NCBI RefSeq assembly: GCF_004919045.1
Contig: NZ_SWDW01000020.1
Location: forward strand, 1 to 57,616
Direction of reading: 5' to 3'
Length of the DNA: 57,616 nucleotides
From: Sinomonas albida
Lineage (GTDB): Bacteria > Actinomycetota > Actinomycetes > Actinomycetales > Micrococcaceae
The first letter of the stretch is position 1. Every line of letters begins with the position of its first letter. Both the position numbers and the translations under genes were made by a program. Below, in pieces: positions 9,316 through 18,994 of this stretch. The notes below the pieces were generated by a model. The model was given only the letters and a program-made list of their open reading frames with translations. It did no database searches and was not told where the DNA came from.

Positions 9316-9818
9316 CGCTCCACCCCCAGCTCGTCGAGCGCGGCGCGCAGCGCCTTGAGCGCGTAGAAGCAGCGCGACTTGATGGTCCCGGCCGGGACGC
9401 CGAGCTCGGCGGCGGCCTCCGCAACGCTGAGCCGCCGGTAGTGCACCGCGACGAGTGCCTGCCGGTGCTCGTGCGTGAGCCGCATGAGTGCCTCCTCCAT
9501 GACGACGCGGTCCAAGAGTTCGTCGATTCGCTCGGCGTCGACCGCGGCGTCGAAGCCCTCCGTGCCGGCGAACGTGACGGTGCGCGGCCTGCGCGCCCGC
9601 TGCCGGTGCTGGTCCACGATGAGATTCCGGACGGTCCGGTAGAGGTACGCGCGGAGCCCCACCGGGGCGTCGGGCGCATGCCGCCAGACCCTGATGATCG
9701 CCTCCTGCACGATGTCCTCGGCCTGCTCGTCGCTGCCCACGGCGCTTCGCGCGAAGCGCCGCAGCGCCGCGCCGTGGTCGCGATAGATGGCCGCGACCGC
9801 GTCCTCGTCCATGGGCAT
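9312..9818 (-). CDS. ECF RNA polymerase sigma factor, SigK-like
   Basis: Group 4 sigma factor of 168 aa. Region 2 is at about residues 10-75 (AVGSDEQAEDIVQEAIIRVW, YRTVRNLIVDQHR) and region 4 at about 105-160 (VAVHYRRLSVAEAAAELG, then PAGTIKSRCFYALKALR). The ATG at 9818 is preferred because GGAGG lies 4 bases before it; an in-frame GTG at 9842 exists. It is coupled to the downstream anti-sigma gene. It is divergent from the Lipoprotein_15-like gene, a plausible member of its regulon together with its own operon. Confidence 0.92.
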   Translation of the reverse strand: MPMDEDAVAAIYRDHGAALRRFARSAVGSDEQAEDIVQEAIIRVWRHAPDAPVGLRAYLYRTVRNLIVDQHRQRARRPRTVTFAGTEGFDAAVDAERIDELLDRVVMEEALMRLTHEHRQALVAVHYRRLSVAEAAAELGVPAGTIKSRCFYALKALRAALDELGVER

Positions 9819-9974
9819 GGTGCCTCCGGCTGACTCAATCACCCTTCTTCGCCATCAAGACGTCACCGGCGCCATAACGGTTCAGGGACATTCTCCCGCC
9901 GGATGAACCGGGAGGCACCCGGCGGCGTCTCATGGTCAGCGGCGAACGGCCGCCTAGCATCGGAAGGCGGAATC

Positions 9975-10559
9975 ATGCACCAACGAGCAGCACTCGTCTT
10001 GGCCGCGCTCTCCGCGGCGTCTGCCCTGGCCCTCGCCGGGTGTGGAAACAACGCTGGGAGCGGCTCATCGTCGTCGTCCGCGGCGCCGTCGAACTCAGCG
10101 CCCTCGAGCTCAGCGTCGACGAGCTCGGCGCCGCCCAGCACGGCGTCCTCGAGCCCATCGTCCGCCGAGCTCTCGCTCATGACGTCCTCGGTGGGCGGCC
10201 AGACGATCATCGTCGACAACAAGGGCAACACGGTCTACGTCTACACGCGGGACAACCCGGGCGCCACGACGAGCGCGTGCACGGGCGGCTGCGCGACGCT
10301 CTGGCCCGCGGTCACGAGCGACATGACGCCGACGCTCAAGGGCATCACCGGGAAGCTCGGCACGATCACGACCGCCAGCGGGAAGACGCAGGTGACCATC
10401 AACGGCATGCCCATCTACTACTACTCGAAGGACACCGCGCCCGGACAGACGAACGGCCAGGGCACCGCTGGCGTGTGGTACGTCGTGGGAGCCGACGGCA
10501 ACATGATCCAGACGCCGCTCACGGGTTCGTCGGGCTCGCCGAACACGTCGGGCTACTGA
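9975..10559 (+). CDS. secreted lipoprotein with Yx(FWY)xxD repeats (Lipoprotein_15 type)
   Basis: Extracytoplasmic lipoprotein of 194 aa. The ATG at 9975 is preceded by AAGGCGG and gives a signal peptide ending in the lipobox LALAGC; a longer frame from 9903 would bury the signal peptide. After the cysteine comes a Ser/Ala/Pro-rich linker of about 45 residues. Two copies of the family motif follow (YVYTRD and YYYSKD), each part of a repeat of about 60 residues containing a short Cys-containing strand (ACTGGCATLWP). The function of the family is unknown. It is divergent from the ECF sigma/anti-sigma operon. Confidence 0.85.
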   Translation: MHQRAALVLAALSAASALALAGCGNNAGSGSSSSSAAPSNSAPSSSASTSSAPPSTASSSPSSAELSLMTSSVGGQTIIVDNKGNTVYVYTRDNPGATTSACTGGCATLWPAVTSDMTPTLKGITGKLGTITTASGKTQVTINGMPIYYYSKDTAPGQTNGQGTAGVWYVVGADGNMIQTPLTGSSGSPNTSGY

Positions 10560-10598
10560 GCAGCGGCGCCGGGGCCAGGCCCGCGTACGATCGCCCCT

Positions 10599-11174
10599 AT
10601 GGGTGAAGCGCCACGGACCTGGCGGGAAATGGTCGACTGGATGCAGGGGCTGCTCCTGCGCAAGACCGGACATGATGTTTACTGGTGGGCGGAGCTCGCA
10701 AGGCGGCAGGGCTTCGCGGACAACGCCGCGCTCGCGGCGTGGCTGCGCGACGAGCACGGCGTCACCGGCTACTCGGAGTCCGCCGTCTCGTGGGAGGTCT
10801 TCGGCTACCCGGACTTCATGCTCCGCGGCGCCGACGAGCTCTTCGACGGCCAGTACGCCGACCGTGGGCATCTCAGGCCCCTCGCCGAGGCGATCCTCGT
10901 GTGGGCGGAAACGGCCGACGGCGTCACGATCCAGCTGCGCAAGACGTACGTCTCGCTCCAATCGCCTCGACGGAAGTTCGCCCAGGTCACGGCCGGGACC
11001 AAGTCGGCCGTGGACGTCACGCTCCGCTGGGAGGGCCCGCCCGCGGAGCGGCTCGAACCCGTCGCGGTCCGGGGCGACGACCCCTTCACGTGGCGCGTCC
11101 GCCTGCGCAGCACTGAGGATGTGGACGACGAATTCTTCGCGCTCCTCGCCGCGGCCCTCGACCAGAACCGCTGA
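10599..11174 (+). CDS. DUF4287/DUF5655 domain protein
   Basis: Cytosolic protein of 191 aa with no signal peptide. The N-terminal helical part (residues about 5-65, TWREMVDWMQGLLLRKTGHDV) resembles DUF4287. The C-terminal part from about residue 75 resembles DUF5655 (LRPLAEAILVWAETADGV, then YVSLQSPRRKFAQV), a domain also found next to DNA-repair or transport-associated proteins. No catalytic motif can be identified. It stands alone between the lipoprotein and a 57-aa protein. The family call is from memory of motif shape. Confidence 0.75.
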   Translation: MGEAPRTWREMVDWMQGLLLRKTGHDVYWWAELARRQGFADNAALAAWLRDEHGVTGYSESAVSWEVFGYPDFMLRGADELFDGQYADRGHLRPLAEAILVWAETADGVTIQLRKTYVSLQSPRRKFAQVTAGTKSAVDVTLRWEGPPAERLEPVAVRGDDPFTWRVRLRSTEDVDDEFFALLAAALDQNR

Positions 11175-11294
11175 GCCTCAGGACCGCTGGGCGCCAAACG
11201 CTGGGATTCAGTGCTGCAGGGAGGGTTGGCGGGCTCTGGCCCGGGTAACTCCCCAGAGGTAGATTCTGGATTGTCCCCGAGGCGAGGAGGAGTC

Positions 11295-11468
11295 ATGTCA
11301 GGCTTCCGCAGCTACACGGAAGAGGAGAAGCACAGCTACGTCGCTCCGAGCTGCGAGCTCTGCGGCCAGCATCGGCACATCGTCTGGCGCGAGGATGGCG
11401 GTCAGTGGATTCCGCGCGACCAGGGCTGCTCGAACGAGGCGTGCCCGCAGTTCCGGGCCGCCGTCTGA
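11295..11468 (+). CDS. 57-aa CxxC...C-type putative zinc-ribbon protein
   Basis: Small protein from the ATG at 11295, chosen because GAGGAGG precedes it by 4 bases; the 84 extra codons upstream lack such a site. It contains CELCGQH near residue 20 and CSNEACPQF near residue 46, a four-cysteine pattern (CxxC-x22-CxxxxC) suited to one zinc. There is a bidirectional hairpin right after the stop. I do not recognise a named family; a small zinc-ribbon regulator or structural protein is likely. Confidence 0.75.
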   Translation: MSGFRSYTEEEKHSYVAPSCELCGQHRHIVWREDGGQWIPRDQGCSNEACPQFRAAV

Positions 11469-11481
11469 TTCTCGGCTGATT

Positions 11482-11516
11482 CAAGGTGCTGGCGCCCTAG
11501 GGGCGCCAGCACCTTG
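11482..11516. terminator. bidirectional 16-bp hairpin terminator
   Basis: Perfect 16-bp inverted repeat (11482-11497 and 11501-11516) with a 3-base loop, between two convergent genes. It can act on both strands. The short A/T content at the foot of the stem fits a weak intrinsic terminator. Confidence 0.75.
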
Positions 11517-11522
11517 TAGAGG

Positions 11523-12266
11523 CTATTTCGCCGCGCCCTCGGCTTCGTGGGCGTGCACCTCGTGCGTGTGTGCCTCGTGCGTGTGCGCCTCGTGTGGATC
11601 GTGGGCGTCGCCGTCCTCGAGTTCCACGGAGTCCTCGTCGTAGGCTGCGTCCTCATCGTCGTCGTCGTACGCGTCGTCGAAGCCGTCGTCGAGTAGCTCC
11701 GCCTCGGCGCGGCGCTCCTCGAGGTCCGGGATGAGACCCACGCGGCGGGCGATCTCCTGCTCGATCGCGTCGTCGTCCAGCGCGAGGAGGCCCTCCTGGC
11801 CCCGAAGCCACGCCGCGTTGAGCGCCACGAGGTCCTCGTCGTCGAGCGTTTCCTCGAAGCGCTCGTCGAGCGTCTCGAGCGCCTTGACCGCCTCGGACGG
11901 CTCGTCGTCCCCCTCGAGGTAGGCCTCGGCGTCCTCGTCGGTCAGGGCATCGAACGCAGCGGAAGTCTCGTCGAAGAGGCCAAGGTGCTTGACCGCGCCC
12001 ATCTCGCGGAGGCCGTCGCGCACCAGGTCGTCGATCTCCTCGCGCTCGCCGGCGCTCACCACATACTGGGCAAACCCGCCGTCGAGCGCTTCCGTGAGAT
12101 AGAAGTCCACGTAGTAGCTGCGCAGCGCGTTGGTAGCGATCTCCTCCTCGCCGAGGAGCTCGGAATACATCGCGTTGACCACATCGATATTCGCGTCGAC
12201 GACCTCTCCATCCGAGCCCTCAAGGGCCTCGGCGGGCAGGACGACCGGGTGCTGGTTGGTGCTCAT
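11523..12266 (-). CDS. acidic DUF4375 (DMP19-like) protein with His-rich tail
   Basis: Cytosolic acidic protein of 247 aa. Residues about 25-165 resemble the DMP19/DUF4375 family (NALRSYYVDFYLTEALDGGF matches the family's INGGF region). The last 60 residues are an Asp/Glu run (DDAYDDDDEDAAYDEDS) followed by a His-rich repeat, HDPHEAHTHEAHTHEVHAHE, with seven histidines in 20 residues. Such a tail could bind zinc or nickel, but that is inference. It is a single gene, convergent with the 57-aa gene, with 117 bases before it. Confidence 0.72.
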   Translation of the reverse strand: MSTNQHPVVLPAEALEGSDGEVVDANIDVVNAMYSELLGEEEIATNALRSYYVDFYLTEALDGGFAQYVVSAGEREEIDDLVRDGLREMGAVKHLGLFDETSAAFDALTDEDAEAYLEGDDEPSEAVKALETLDERFEETLDDEDLVALNAAWLRGQEGLLALDDDAIEQEIARRVGLIPDLEERRAEAELLDDGFDDAYDDDDEDAAYDEDSVELEDGDAHDPHEAHTHEAHTHEVHAHEAEGAAK

Positions 12267-12383
12267 GACGCTCCTCGCTCGGGTGGCCGGCTACGGTTTC
12301 GACCGTACGCGGGCGCCCCTCCCCGACCTGCAAGGCTCAGGTGAACGTTGGGCGAACCTTGAGCGGACGCGCGGCACCCCGGC

Positions 12384-12830
12384 TCAGTAGAGCCCGGGGG
12401 CCTGATTGGCACGCGGCCGCCACACGACGACGGCCTGCGAACGCGGCTCTGGCCGCTGCCCGCGCGCGAGCGTTACGACGTCGCCGCCCATCCCTGCCGC
12501 GAACACCCGGAGTGGGTCTGCGGCACCGCGGCGCCGGGCCTCGGAGACTTCCTGCTCGAGCTCCATGACGCGCGAGCGGAGTGCCGCAACCTGATTCTCG
12601 AGCTCGAGGATCCGTCGGATCCCCTCGAGCGAGACGCCGTCCTTCGAGAGCCGCTGGACTTCCCGCAGGAGCTCGACGTCGTGCTGCGAGTAGCGCCGCT
12701 GGCGGCCCGACTGCCGCGAGGGCGAGACGAGTCCCAGCCGGTCGTACTGGCGGAGGGTCTGGGGGTGCATCTCGGCCAATTCCGCAGCAACGGAGATCAC
12801 GAAGATCGGAGCGTACGGATCGATGGCCAT
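12384..12830 (-). CDS. hspR: HspR, MerR-type heat-shock repressor
   Basis: Repressor of the dnaK operon, 148 aa. The MerR winged HTH is at residues about 8-75 (VISVAAELAEMHPQTLRQYD, RLGLVSPSRQSGRQRRYSQ) and is followed by a coiled coil (ELENQVAALRSRVMELEQEV). It is the last gene of dnaK-grpE-dnaJ-hspR, 3 bases after dnaJ. In actinobacteria HspR binds HAIR sites (CTTGAGT-N7-ACTCAAG) with DnaK as co-repressor; two such sites are present upstream of dnaK here (16696-16716 and 16748-16768). Confidence 0.96.
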   Translation of the reverse strand: MAIDPYAPIFVISVAAELAEMHPQTLRQYDRLGLVSPSRQSGRQRRYSQHDVELLREVQRLSKDGVSLEGIRRILELENQVAALRSRVMELEQEVSEARRRGAADPLRVFAAGMGGDVVTLARGQRPEPRSQAVVVWRPRANQAPGLY

Positions 12831-12833
12831 GGC

Positions 12834-13811
12834 CTAGAGCCTCGCTTTGGCCGCGAGCCCGGCCCGCGGGTTGGACTCGGAGTTCTTGCTCGTGGCAGCC
12901 GCGAAGGCGCGCACGGCGTCCTCGGCTTCCTTCGAGAGATTCTGCGGGACCACGACGTCGATCGTCACGAGGAGGTCGCCCTGGCCTCTCGAGGACTTGA
13001 CGCCCTGGCCTTTGACGCGCAGCGTGCGGCCCGAGTTCGAGCCGGCGGGGACCTTCATCCGCACCGAACGCCCGTCAAGCGTGGGAACCTCGATCTGCGC
13101 CCCGAGGGCCGCCTCGTCGAAGCTCACGGGGACGTGGATGCGGATGTTGTCGTCGTCCCGCGTGAAGAACTCGTGGGGCGTCACATGGACCGTCACGATG
13201 AGGTCTCCGGGGCCGGCCGAACCGGGGCCGCCCTTGCCGCGGACGCGGACCTTCTGGCCATCGCGGATCCCCGCCGGAATCCGCACGTCGATGACGTCGC
13301 CGTTCTGCTCGCGCAGGCCCACGGTCGTCCCCCGGATCGAGCCCGCGAAGGAGATCGTGGTGGAGGCCTCGCGATCGGCGCCCTTCTGCGGCGGGGCCTG
13401 GAAGCCGCCGCCCGAGCTGAAGCCGCCGAAGAGGTCAGCGAACTCGGGCGGGAGGTTGCTCGAGCCGAAGCCCCGCGAATGCCGGCCCGCTCCCCCGCCG
13501 AACAGGCCGCCGAAGAGGTCCTCGAAGCCGGCAGTGCCGGCACCCGCGCCGGGGCCGCCCGCCGAGAAGCGCGCGCCGCCCATCGCACGGATGGCGTCGT
13601 ACTGCTGCCGCTGCTCGGCGTCGCTCAGGACCGAATTCGCCTCGGTGATGTCCTTGAACTTCTTCTCGGCCTCGGCGTCTCCCGGGTTCTGGTCCGGGTG
13701 GTACTTCCGGGCGAGCTTCCTGTAGGCCTTCTTGATGTCGGCGTCGGAGGCGTCCTTGGACACGCCGAGAATGGAGTAGAAGTCCTTCTCCACCCAGTCC
13801 TGACTAGCCAC
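12834..13811 (-). CDS. dnaJ: DnaJ-type co-chaperone without zinc finger
   Basis: J-domain co-chaperone of 325 aa. J domain at residues 8-75 with the HPD motif ([10 protein letters not shown]), then a long Gly/Phe-rich linker (about 78-150) and two C-terminal substrate-binding beta domains (from [13 protein letters not shown]). The CxxCxGxG zinc-finger repeats of classical DnaJ are absent, so this is a class B (CbpA-like) protein although it sits in the dnaK operon. A 234-bp repeat-rich gap separates it from grpE, unusual inside a heat-shock operon. GGAGG is present upstream. Confidence 0.94.
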   Translation of the reverse strand: MASQDWVEKDFYSILGVSKDASDADIKKAYRKLARKYHPDQNPGDAEAEKKFKDITEANSVLSDAEQRQQYDAIRAMGGARFSAGGPGAGAGTAGFEDLFGGLFGGGAGRHSRGFGSSNLPPEFADLFGGFSSGGGFQAPPQKGADREASTTISFAGSIRGTTVGLREQNGDVIDVRIPAGIRDGQKVRVRGKGGPGSAGPGDLIVTVHVTPHEFFTRDDDNIRIHVPVSFDEAALGAQIEVPTLDGRSVRMKVPAGSNSGRTLRVKGQGVKSSRGQGDLLVTIDVVVPQNLSKEAEDAVRAFAAATSKNSESNPRAGLAAKARL

Positions 13812-13845
13812 TAAGGCCTCCTTTTCGTCCCTGCATCATTCTTAT

Positions 13846-13949
13846 CGTTTCGGGTACAGATAATCTCCTGATTCTTCGTTTCGGGTACGCGAACCGCCAG
13901 GCTTGCGTACCCGAAACGCCTCCGAAGGGGATTATCTGTACCCGAAACG
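13846..13949. repeat. nested inverted repeats of the TCGGGTAC family
   Basis: Four copies of cgtttcgggtac arranged as two nested inverted pairs. The outer pair is a perfect 20-bp stem (13846-13865 with 13930-13949, cgtttcgggtacagataatc). The inner pair is a perfect 14-bp stem (13877-13890 with 13905-13918). The TCGGGTACAGA core recurs as a tandem array at 33361-33442. The structure lies between grpE and dnaJ in the operon's transcript. Confidence 0.9.
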
Positions 13950-13953
13950 GAGG

Positions 13954-14033
13954 GGACGACGGCGGGTGGGCGGACGACGGCGGGTGGGCGCCCGCCGTCG
14001 TCCGTGGCGCCGTCGTCCGAGGCGCCGTCGTCC
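13954..14033. repeat. cluster of five GGACGACGGCG elements forming a hairpin
   Basis: Two direct copies (13954, 13972) and three inverted copies (13993, 14008, 14023) of GGACGACGGCG lie immediately after the grpE stop. Copies two and three make a perfect 13-bp stem (13972-13984 with 13991-14003) and a 6-base loop. It could attenuate or stabilise the dnaK-grpE part of the transcript. Confidence 0.88.
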
Positions 14034-14045
14034 GTGGCGGTGCGA

Positions 14046-14744
14046 CTACGGGACGGCGACGATGACCTGCGCCGCGCGCAGCACCCGCGCCTGGGTCCGG
14101 TAGCCGGAGCGCAGCACCTGGAGCACCGTGTCCACCTCGATGCCCTCGCCGGGCTGCTGGATGAGGGCCTCGTGGATGTTCGGGTCGAACTCCACGCCGG
14201 TTGCATCGATGCGCTCGAGGCCGTGGCTCGTGAGGATCCCCTCGAGCTTGGCCGCGATCGACGCGAACGGACCGTCGGCGAGGTCGCCGTGGGCGCGCGC
14301 GGCGTCGATGTCGTCGAGCACCGGGAGCAGCGAGGACAGGACGCCCATGACGGCGACCTCCCCCGCGACCGCACGGTCGCGGTCCACGCGCTTCCGGTAG
14401 TTGACGTACTCGGCCTGGAGCCGCTGGAGGTCCAGGCGAAGCTCGGCGGCCTCGTTCTGGACGTCCTCCGCCTCGCTCAGGATCCGCTCGGCCTGCGAGA
14501 GGACGTCCTCGGCGTCGTGCGCCTCGTCCACCGGGCGGAGCTCCTCGTGCTCGGGGTGCTCCGCGCCGGCCTCGCCAGCGCCCTGATCCGCGGCACCGGC
14601 CTCGGGCGTGTGCCCCGCCGATTCCGGGTTGGGCTTCCGCACGTTGCCGGTGCTGGGATCAACCTTGCGGTTGTCCCGGACCACGGGCTTGCGCGGCTCG
14701 CCCCGGACCTCGTGCTCTTCCTCGTTGCCGTGGTGGGGTGCCAT
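14046..14744 (-). CDS. grpE: GrpE nucleotide-exchange factor
   Basis: Exchange factor that releases ADP from DnaK, 232 aa. The N-terminal 90 residues are charged and probably disordered, followed by the long dimerising helix (EAAELRLDLQRLQAEYVNYR, KRVDRDRAVAG) at about 110-150 and the C-terminal beta domain (HGLERIDATGVEFDPNIHEA). It starts 3 bases after the dnaK stop, so the two are likely co-translated. The C-terminus ends at VIVAVP just before the repeat cluster. Confidence 0.96.
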   Translation of the reverse strand: MAPHHGNEEEHEVRGEPRKPVVRDNRKVDPSTGNVRKPNPESAGHTPEAGAADQGAGEAGAEHPEHEELRPVDEAHDAEDVLSQAERILSEAEDVQNEAAELRLDLQRLQAEYVNYRKRVDRDRAVAGEVAVMGVLSSLLPVLDDIDAARAHGDLADGPFASIAAKLEGILTSHGLERIDATGVEFDPNIHEALIQQPGEGIEVDTVLQVLRSGYRTQARVLRAAQVIVAVP

Positions 14745-14747
14745 CGC

Positions 14748-16691
<1,944 letters not shown>

Positions 16692-16695
16692 TCAA

Positions 16696-16716
16696 GTTGA
16701 GCGATCTGCACTCAAC
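16696..16716 (-). promoter_or_regulatory. HAIR operator (HspR site), proximal copy
   Basis: gttgagc-N7-actcaac, matching the core TTGAG-N9-CTCAA of the HspR-associated inverted repeat. It overlaps the first two bases of the -10 hexamer and lies just downstream of it, a position that would block RNA polymerase. Confidence 0.85.
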
Positions 16717-16742
16717 TCTACGCAGCGATCTCCCCGTGTCAA
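16715..16742 (-). promoter_or_regulatory. dnaK promoter (-35 TTGACA, -10 TAGAGT)
   Basis: On the minus strand TTGACA (16742-16737) is followed after 16 bases by TAGAGT (16720-16715). It is the only strong sigma-70-like promoter seen upstream of dnaK, and it is flanked on both sides by HAIR elements. Confidence 0.78.
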
Positions 16743-16747
16743 ATCGA

Positions 16748-16768
16748 CTTGAGTCGAGTACGCTCAAG
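16748..16768 (-). promoter_or_regulatory. HAIR operator (HspR site), distal copy
   Basis: cttgagt-N7-gctcaag, one base off the canonical CTTGAGT-N7-ACTCAAG. It sits just upstream of the -35 hexamer. With the proximal copy the promoter is bracketed by two HspR sites. Confidence 0.92.
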
Positions 16769-16816
16769 TTCGGCTTCGAGGGGTCACCCAAGCAACGGAC
16801 GACGGCGCGCGGCGGC

Positions 16817-18262
16817 TCAGCGCCGCCCGCTCACCTCCGTGCCCGCGTGCCGCGGAAGCAGGAGACTGTCCGCGACGCTCACGAGCATGAGGCCCGCGAT
16901 GGCAAAGAACGCGACGCGGTAGGCCGACGCGTGGTCGGCACCGGTCGGGGCGAACGCGATCCCGGTGCGGACCAGGAGCGCCCCGACGGCCACCCCGAGC
17001 GCGGCCGCGAGCTGCACGAGCGTGTTCGCGATCGCGTTCGCGCTCGGCAGCTGCGTCGCGGAGACGTCGGCGTACTGGACGTTCATGTAGGCGGAGAAGC
17101 CGATCGAGCGGAAGGCCCCGGAGACGAGCAGGAGCGCGGCGATGAGCAGGTCGGGCACCGACGGCGTGAGGAGCGCGCACCCCGCGAACGTGGCCGCGGA
17201 GACGGCCGCCGCGACCACGAGCACCGGCTTGAAGCCGAAGCGGCGGATAAGGGGAGACGTGGCCGGCTTGATCCCGATGTTGCCCACGAACACGGCCGCG
17301 ACGAGGAGGCCCGAGCGCACGGGGTCCCAGCCGAAGCCGTCCTGGAACATGAGCGGGAGGAGGAACGGGACGGCCATGATCGTGAGCCGGTAGACGAAGC
17401 CGCCGGTCTGCGTCGCCCGGAACGTGCGGACGCGGAGCACGCGGAAGTCGAAGAGCGGCCGGCGGGCATGGCGCATCCACCACACCGCCGCGACGAGGGC
17501 CACGGCACCCCCGGCGAGCGCCGCCGTCGACCATCCGGCCGTGCGCCCCTCGCTCAGGAGCTCGAGGCCCACGATGACCGCCGCGACGCCCGCCGTCGTC
17601 AGCGCGAGGCCGGGCCAGTCGAGGCGACGCCCGTGGTCCCCGCCCACGCTCGGCACCAGCCGGAGCGCGGCGACGAACGCGGCAAGCCCGAGCGGCAGGT
17701 TGACGAGGAAGATCCAGTGCCACGAGAGGTACTGCGTGAGCGCGCCGCCCACGAGCGGCGCGAGGACGGGCGCGAGGAGGCCGGGCCACACGAGGTAGGC
17801 GGTCGCCTTGAGGAGCTGATCCTTCGGGGTGCCGCGCAGCACCACGAGCGATCCGACCGGAACCATCATCGCGCCGCCGAAGCCCTGGAGCGCGCGGAAC
17901 GCCGTGAGCACGCCAAGGTTCGGGCTCAGCGCGCACAGCAGGGACGCGAGCGTGAAGACCGCGATCGCCGAGCAGAACACGCGCCGCGGGCCGAAGCGCT
18001 CCGCGAGCCACGAGCTGAACGGGATCCCCATGGCGACCGCCACGAGGTACGCGGTCATCGCCACGTTGACGTCCGCGGGGACCACGTGGAAGTCGTTGCC
18101 GATCGCGGGGAGCGCCGTCGAGAGCGCCGTGCCGTCCAGGAACTCCATGAAGTACGTCGCGGCGACGAGCAGCGCAAGCCGCGGGCTCCACGGCGCGGCG
18201 GTGCTTTCGGCGGCAGGAGCGGACGACGGCGAGGGCTCGGGTGGCGGGGGCGGGGTCACCAA
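16817..18262 (-). CDS. MFS drug/multidrug efflux transporter, DHA2-like
   Basis: Membrane antiporter of 481 aa. The N-terminal 25 residues are Pro/Ser-rich. Many transmembrane segments follow, with DHA2 signatures TYFMEFLDGTALSTALPAI (helix 1), SSWLAERFGPRRVF (loop 2-3) and LRGTPKDQLLKATAYLVWPG. It stands alone; no dedicated regulator is adjacent. A copy of the GGACGACGGCG element lies within the coding region for the N-terminal Ser/Pro stretch (18221-18231), and another lies just after the stop. The substrate is unknown. Confidence 0.9.
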   Translation of the reverse strand: MVTPPPPPEPSPSSAPAAESTAAPWSPRLALLVAATYFMEFLDGTALSTALPAIGNDFHVVPADVNVAMTAYLVAVAMGIPFSSWLAERFGPRRVFCSAIAVFTLASLLCALSPNLGVLTAFRALQGFGGAMMVPVGSLVVLRGTPKDQLLKATAYLVWPGLLAPVLAPLVGGALTQYLSWHWIFLVNLPLGLAAFVAALRLVPSVGGDHGRRLDWPGLALTTAGVAAVIVGLELLSEGRTAGWSTAALAGGAVALVAAVWWMRHARRPLFDFRVLRVRTFRATQTGGFVYRLTIMAVPFLLPLMFQDGFGWDPVRSGLLVAAVFVGNIGIKPATSPLIRRFGFKPVLVVAAAVSAATFAGCALLTPSVPDLLIAALLLVSGAFRSIGFSAYMNVQYADVSATQLPSANAIANTLVQLAAALGVAVGALLVRTGIAFAPTGADHASAYRVAFFAIAGLMLVSVADSLLLPRHAGTEVSGRR

Positions 18263-18400
18263 CTCAGACTATCCGCGCGCTCCCACCCGGCGTCAGGGCG
18301 TCCGCCTGCCGAACACGGACTTGACGGACGGAAAGGGACTTGAGGGACTGAGCCGGACCCGACGGACGGTTGGGGACGTAACGTAGGGAGCCGGTCGGCC

Positions 18401-18811
18401 TCAGTACGAGGGGAAGATCGTCGCCGCCTGCGCGAAGGCCTGCGCGCCCGTCACGGTCGAGAGCACAATCATGCCCACGATGAAGAGTGCCGAGACGACG
18501 GCCCATCCGGCCGTGAACCAGCCGAGGATCTTGAGGTCCGCCTTCGAGACGGGCGCGACATCGTCGCGGACGTCCTGCAGCTGGCGGGAGAGCCGCTCGA
18601 GCGGGGTCGGGGCGGCGGGCGCAAACCGGGCGTTCGACGCATAGTCGACCGTCCCGTCGCGGAGCACGGCGACCATGCGACCGTTGCGGCGATCGTGCTC
18701 CAGGAGGTGGATGTGCGCGCCGTGGCGAGCCAAGAGGATGTCTTCGCCGAGATGCATCGTGCGCCGGCCGAAGAGACGGCTGCGGGTGTGGCTCTGATCC
18801 AGGAGGGACAT
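18401..18811 (-). CDS. hypothetical protein with one C-terminal membrane helix
   Basis: Protein of 136 aa from the ATG at 18811, chosen because AAGGAG precedes it by 9 bases; the open frame continues upstream but overlaps the divergent methyltransferase. The soluble N-terminal half (RTMHLGEDILLARHGAHIHL, LRDGTVDYASNA) is followed by a helix-forming segment and one transmembrane helix at about 105-130 (AGWAVVSALFIVGMIVLSTV). I do not recognise the family. It could be a small tail-anchored membrane protein. Confidence 0.65.
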   Translation of the reverse strand: MSLLDQSHTRSRLFGRRTMHLGEDILLARHGAHIHLLEHDRRNGRMVAVLRDGTVDYASNARFAPAAPTPLERLSRQLQDVRDDVAPVSKADLKILGWFTAGWAVVSALFIVGMIVLSTVTGAQAFAQAATIFPSY

Positions 18812-18994
18812 GATGAGGTGCTCCTTTCGCTGCCCAGGGGCCTCGTTGCCCGCCATGGAATCGGTCATTTGTCGTAACAAGCCTAGGGCGGTATTGTTGG
18901 GCGTTTTGCCGAGATACCGGTTTTCGTAGCCAAGCTCACACGGGCGTGTCGCGCCTATCACCAAGTGAGAGCGGGCCGCGCGTAACGTTGTTCC

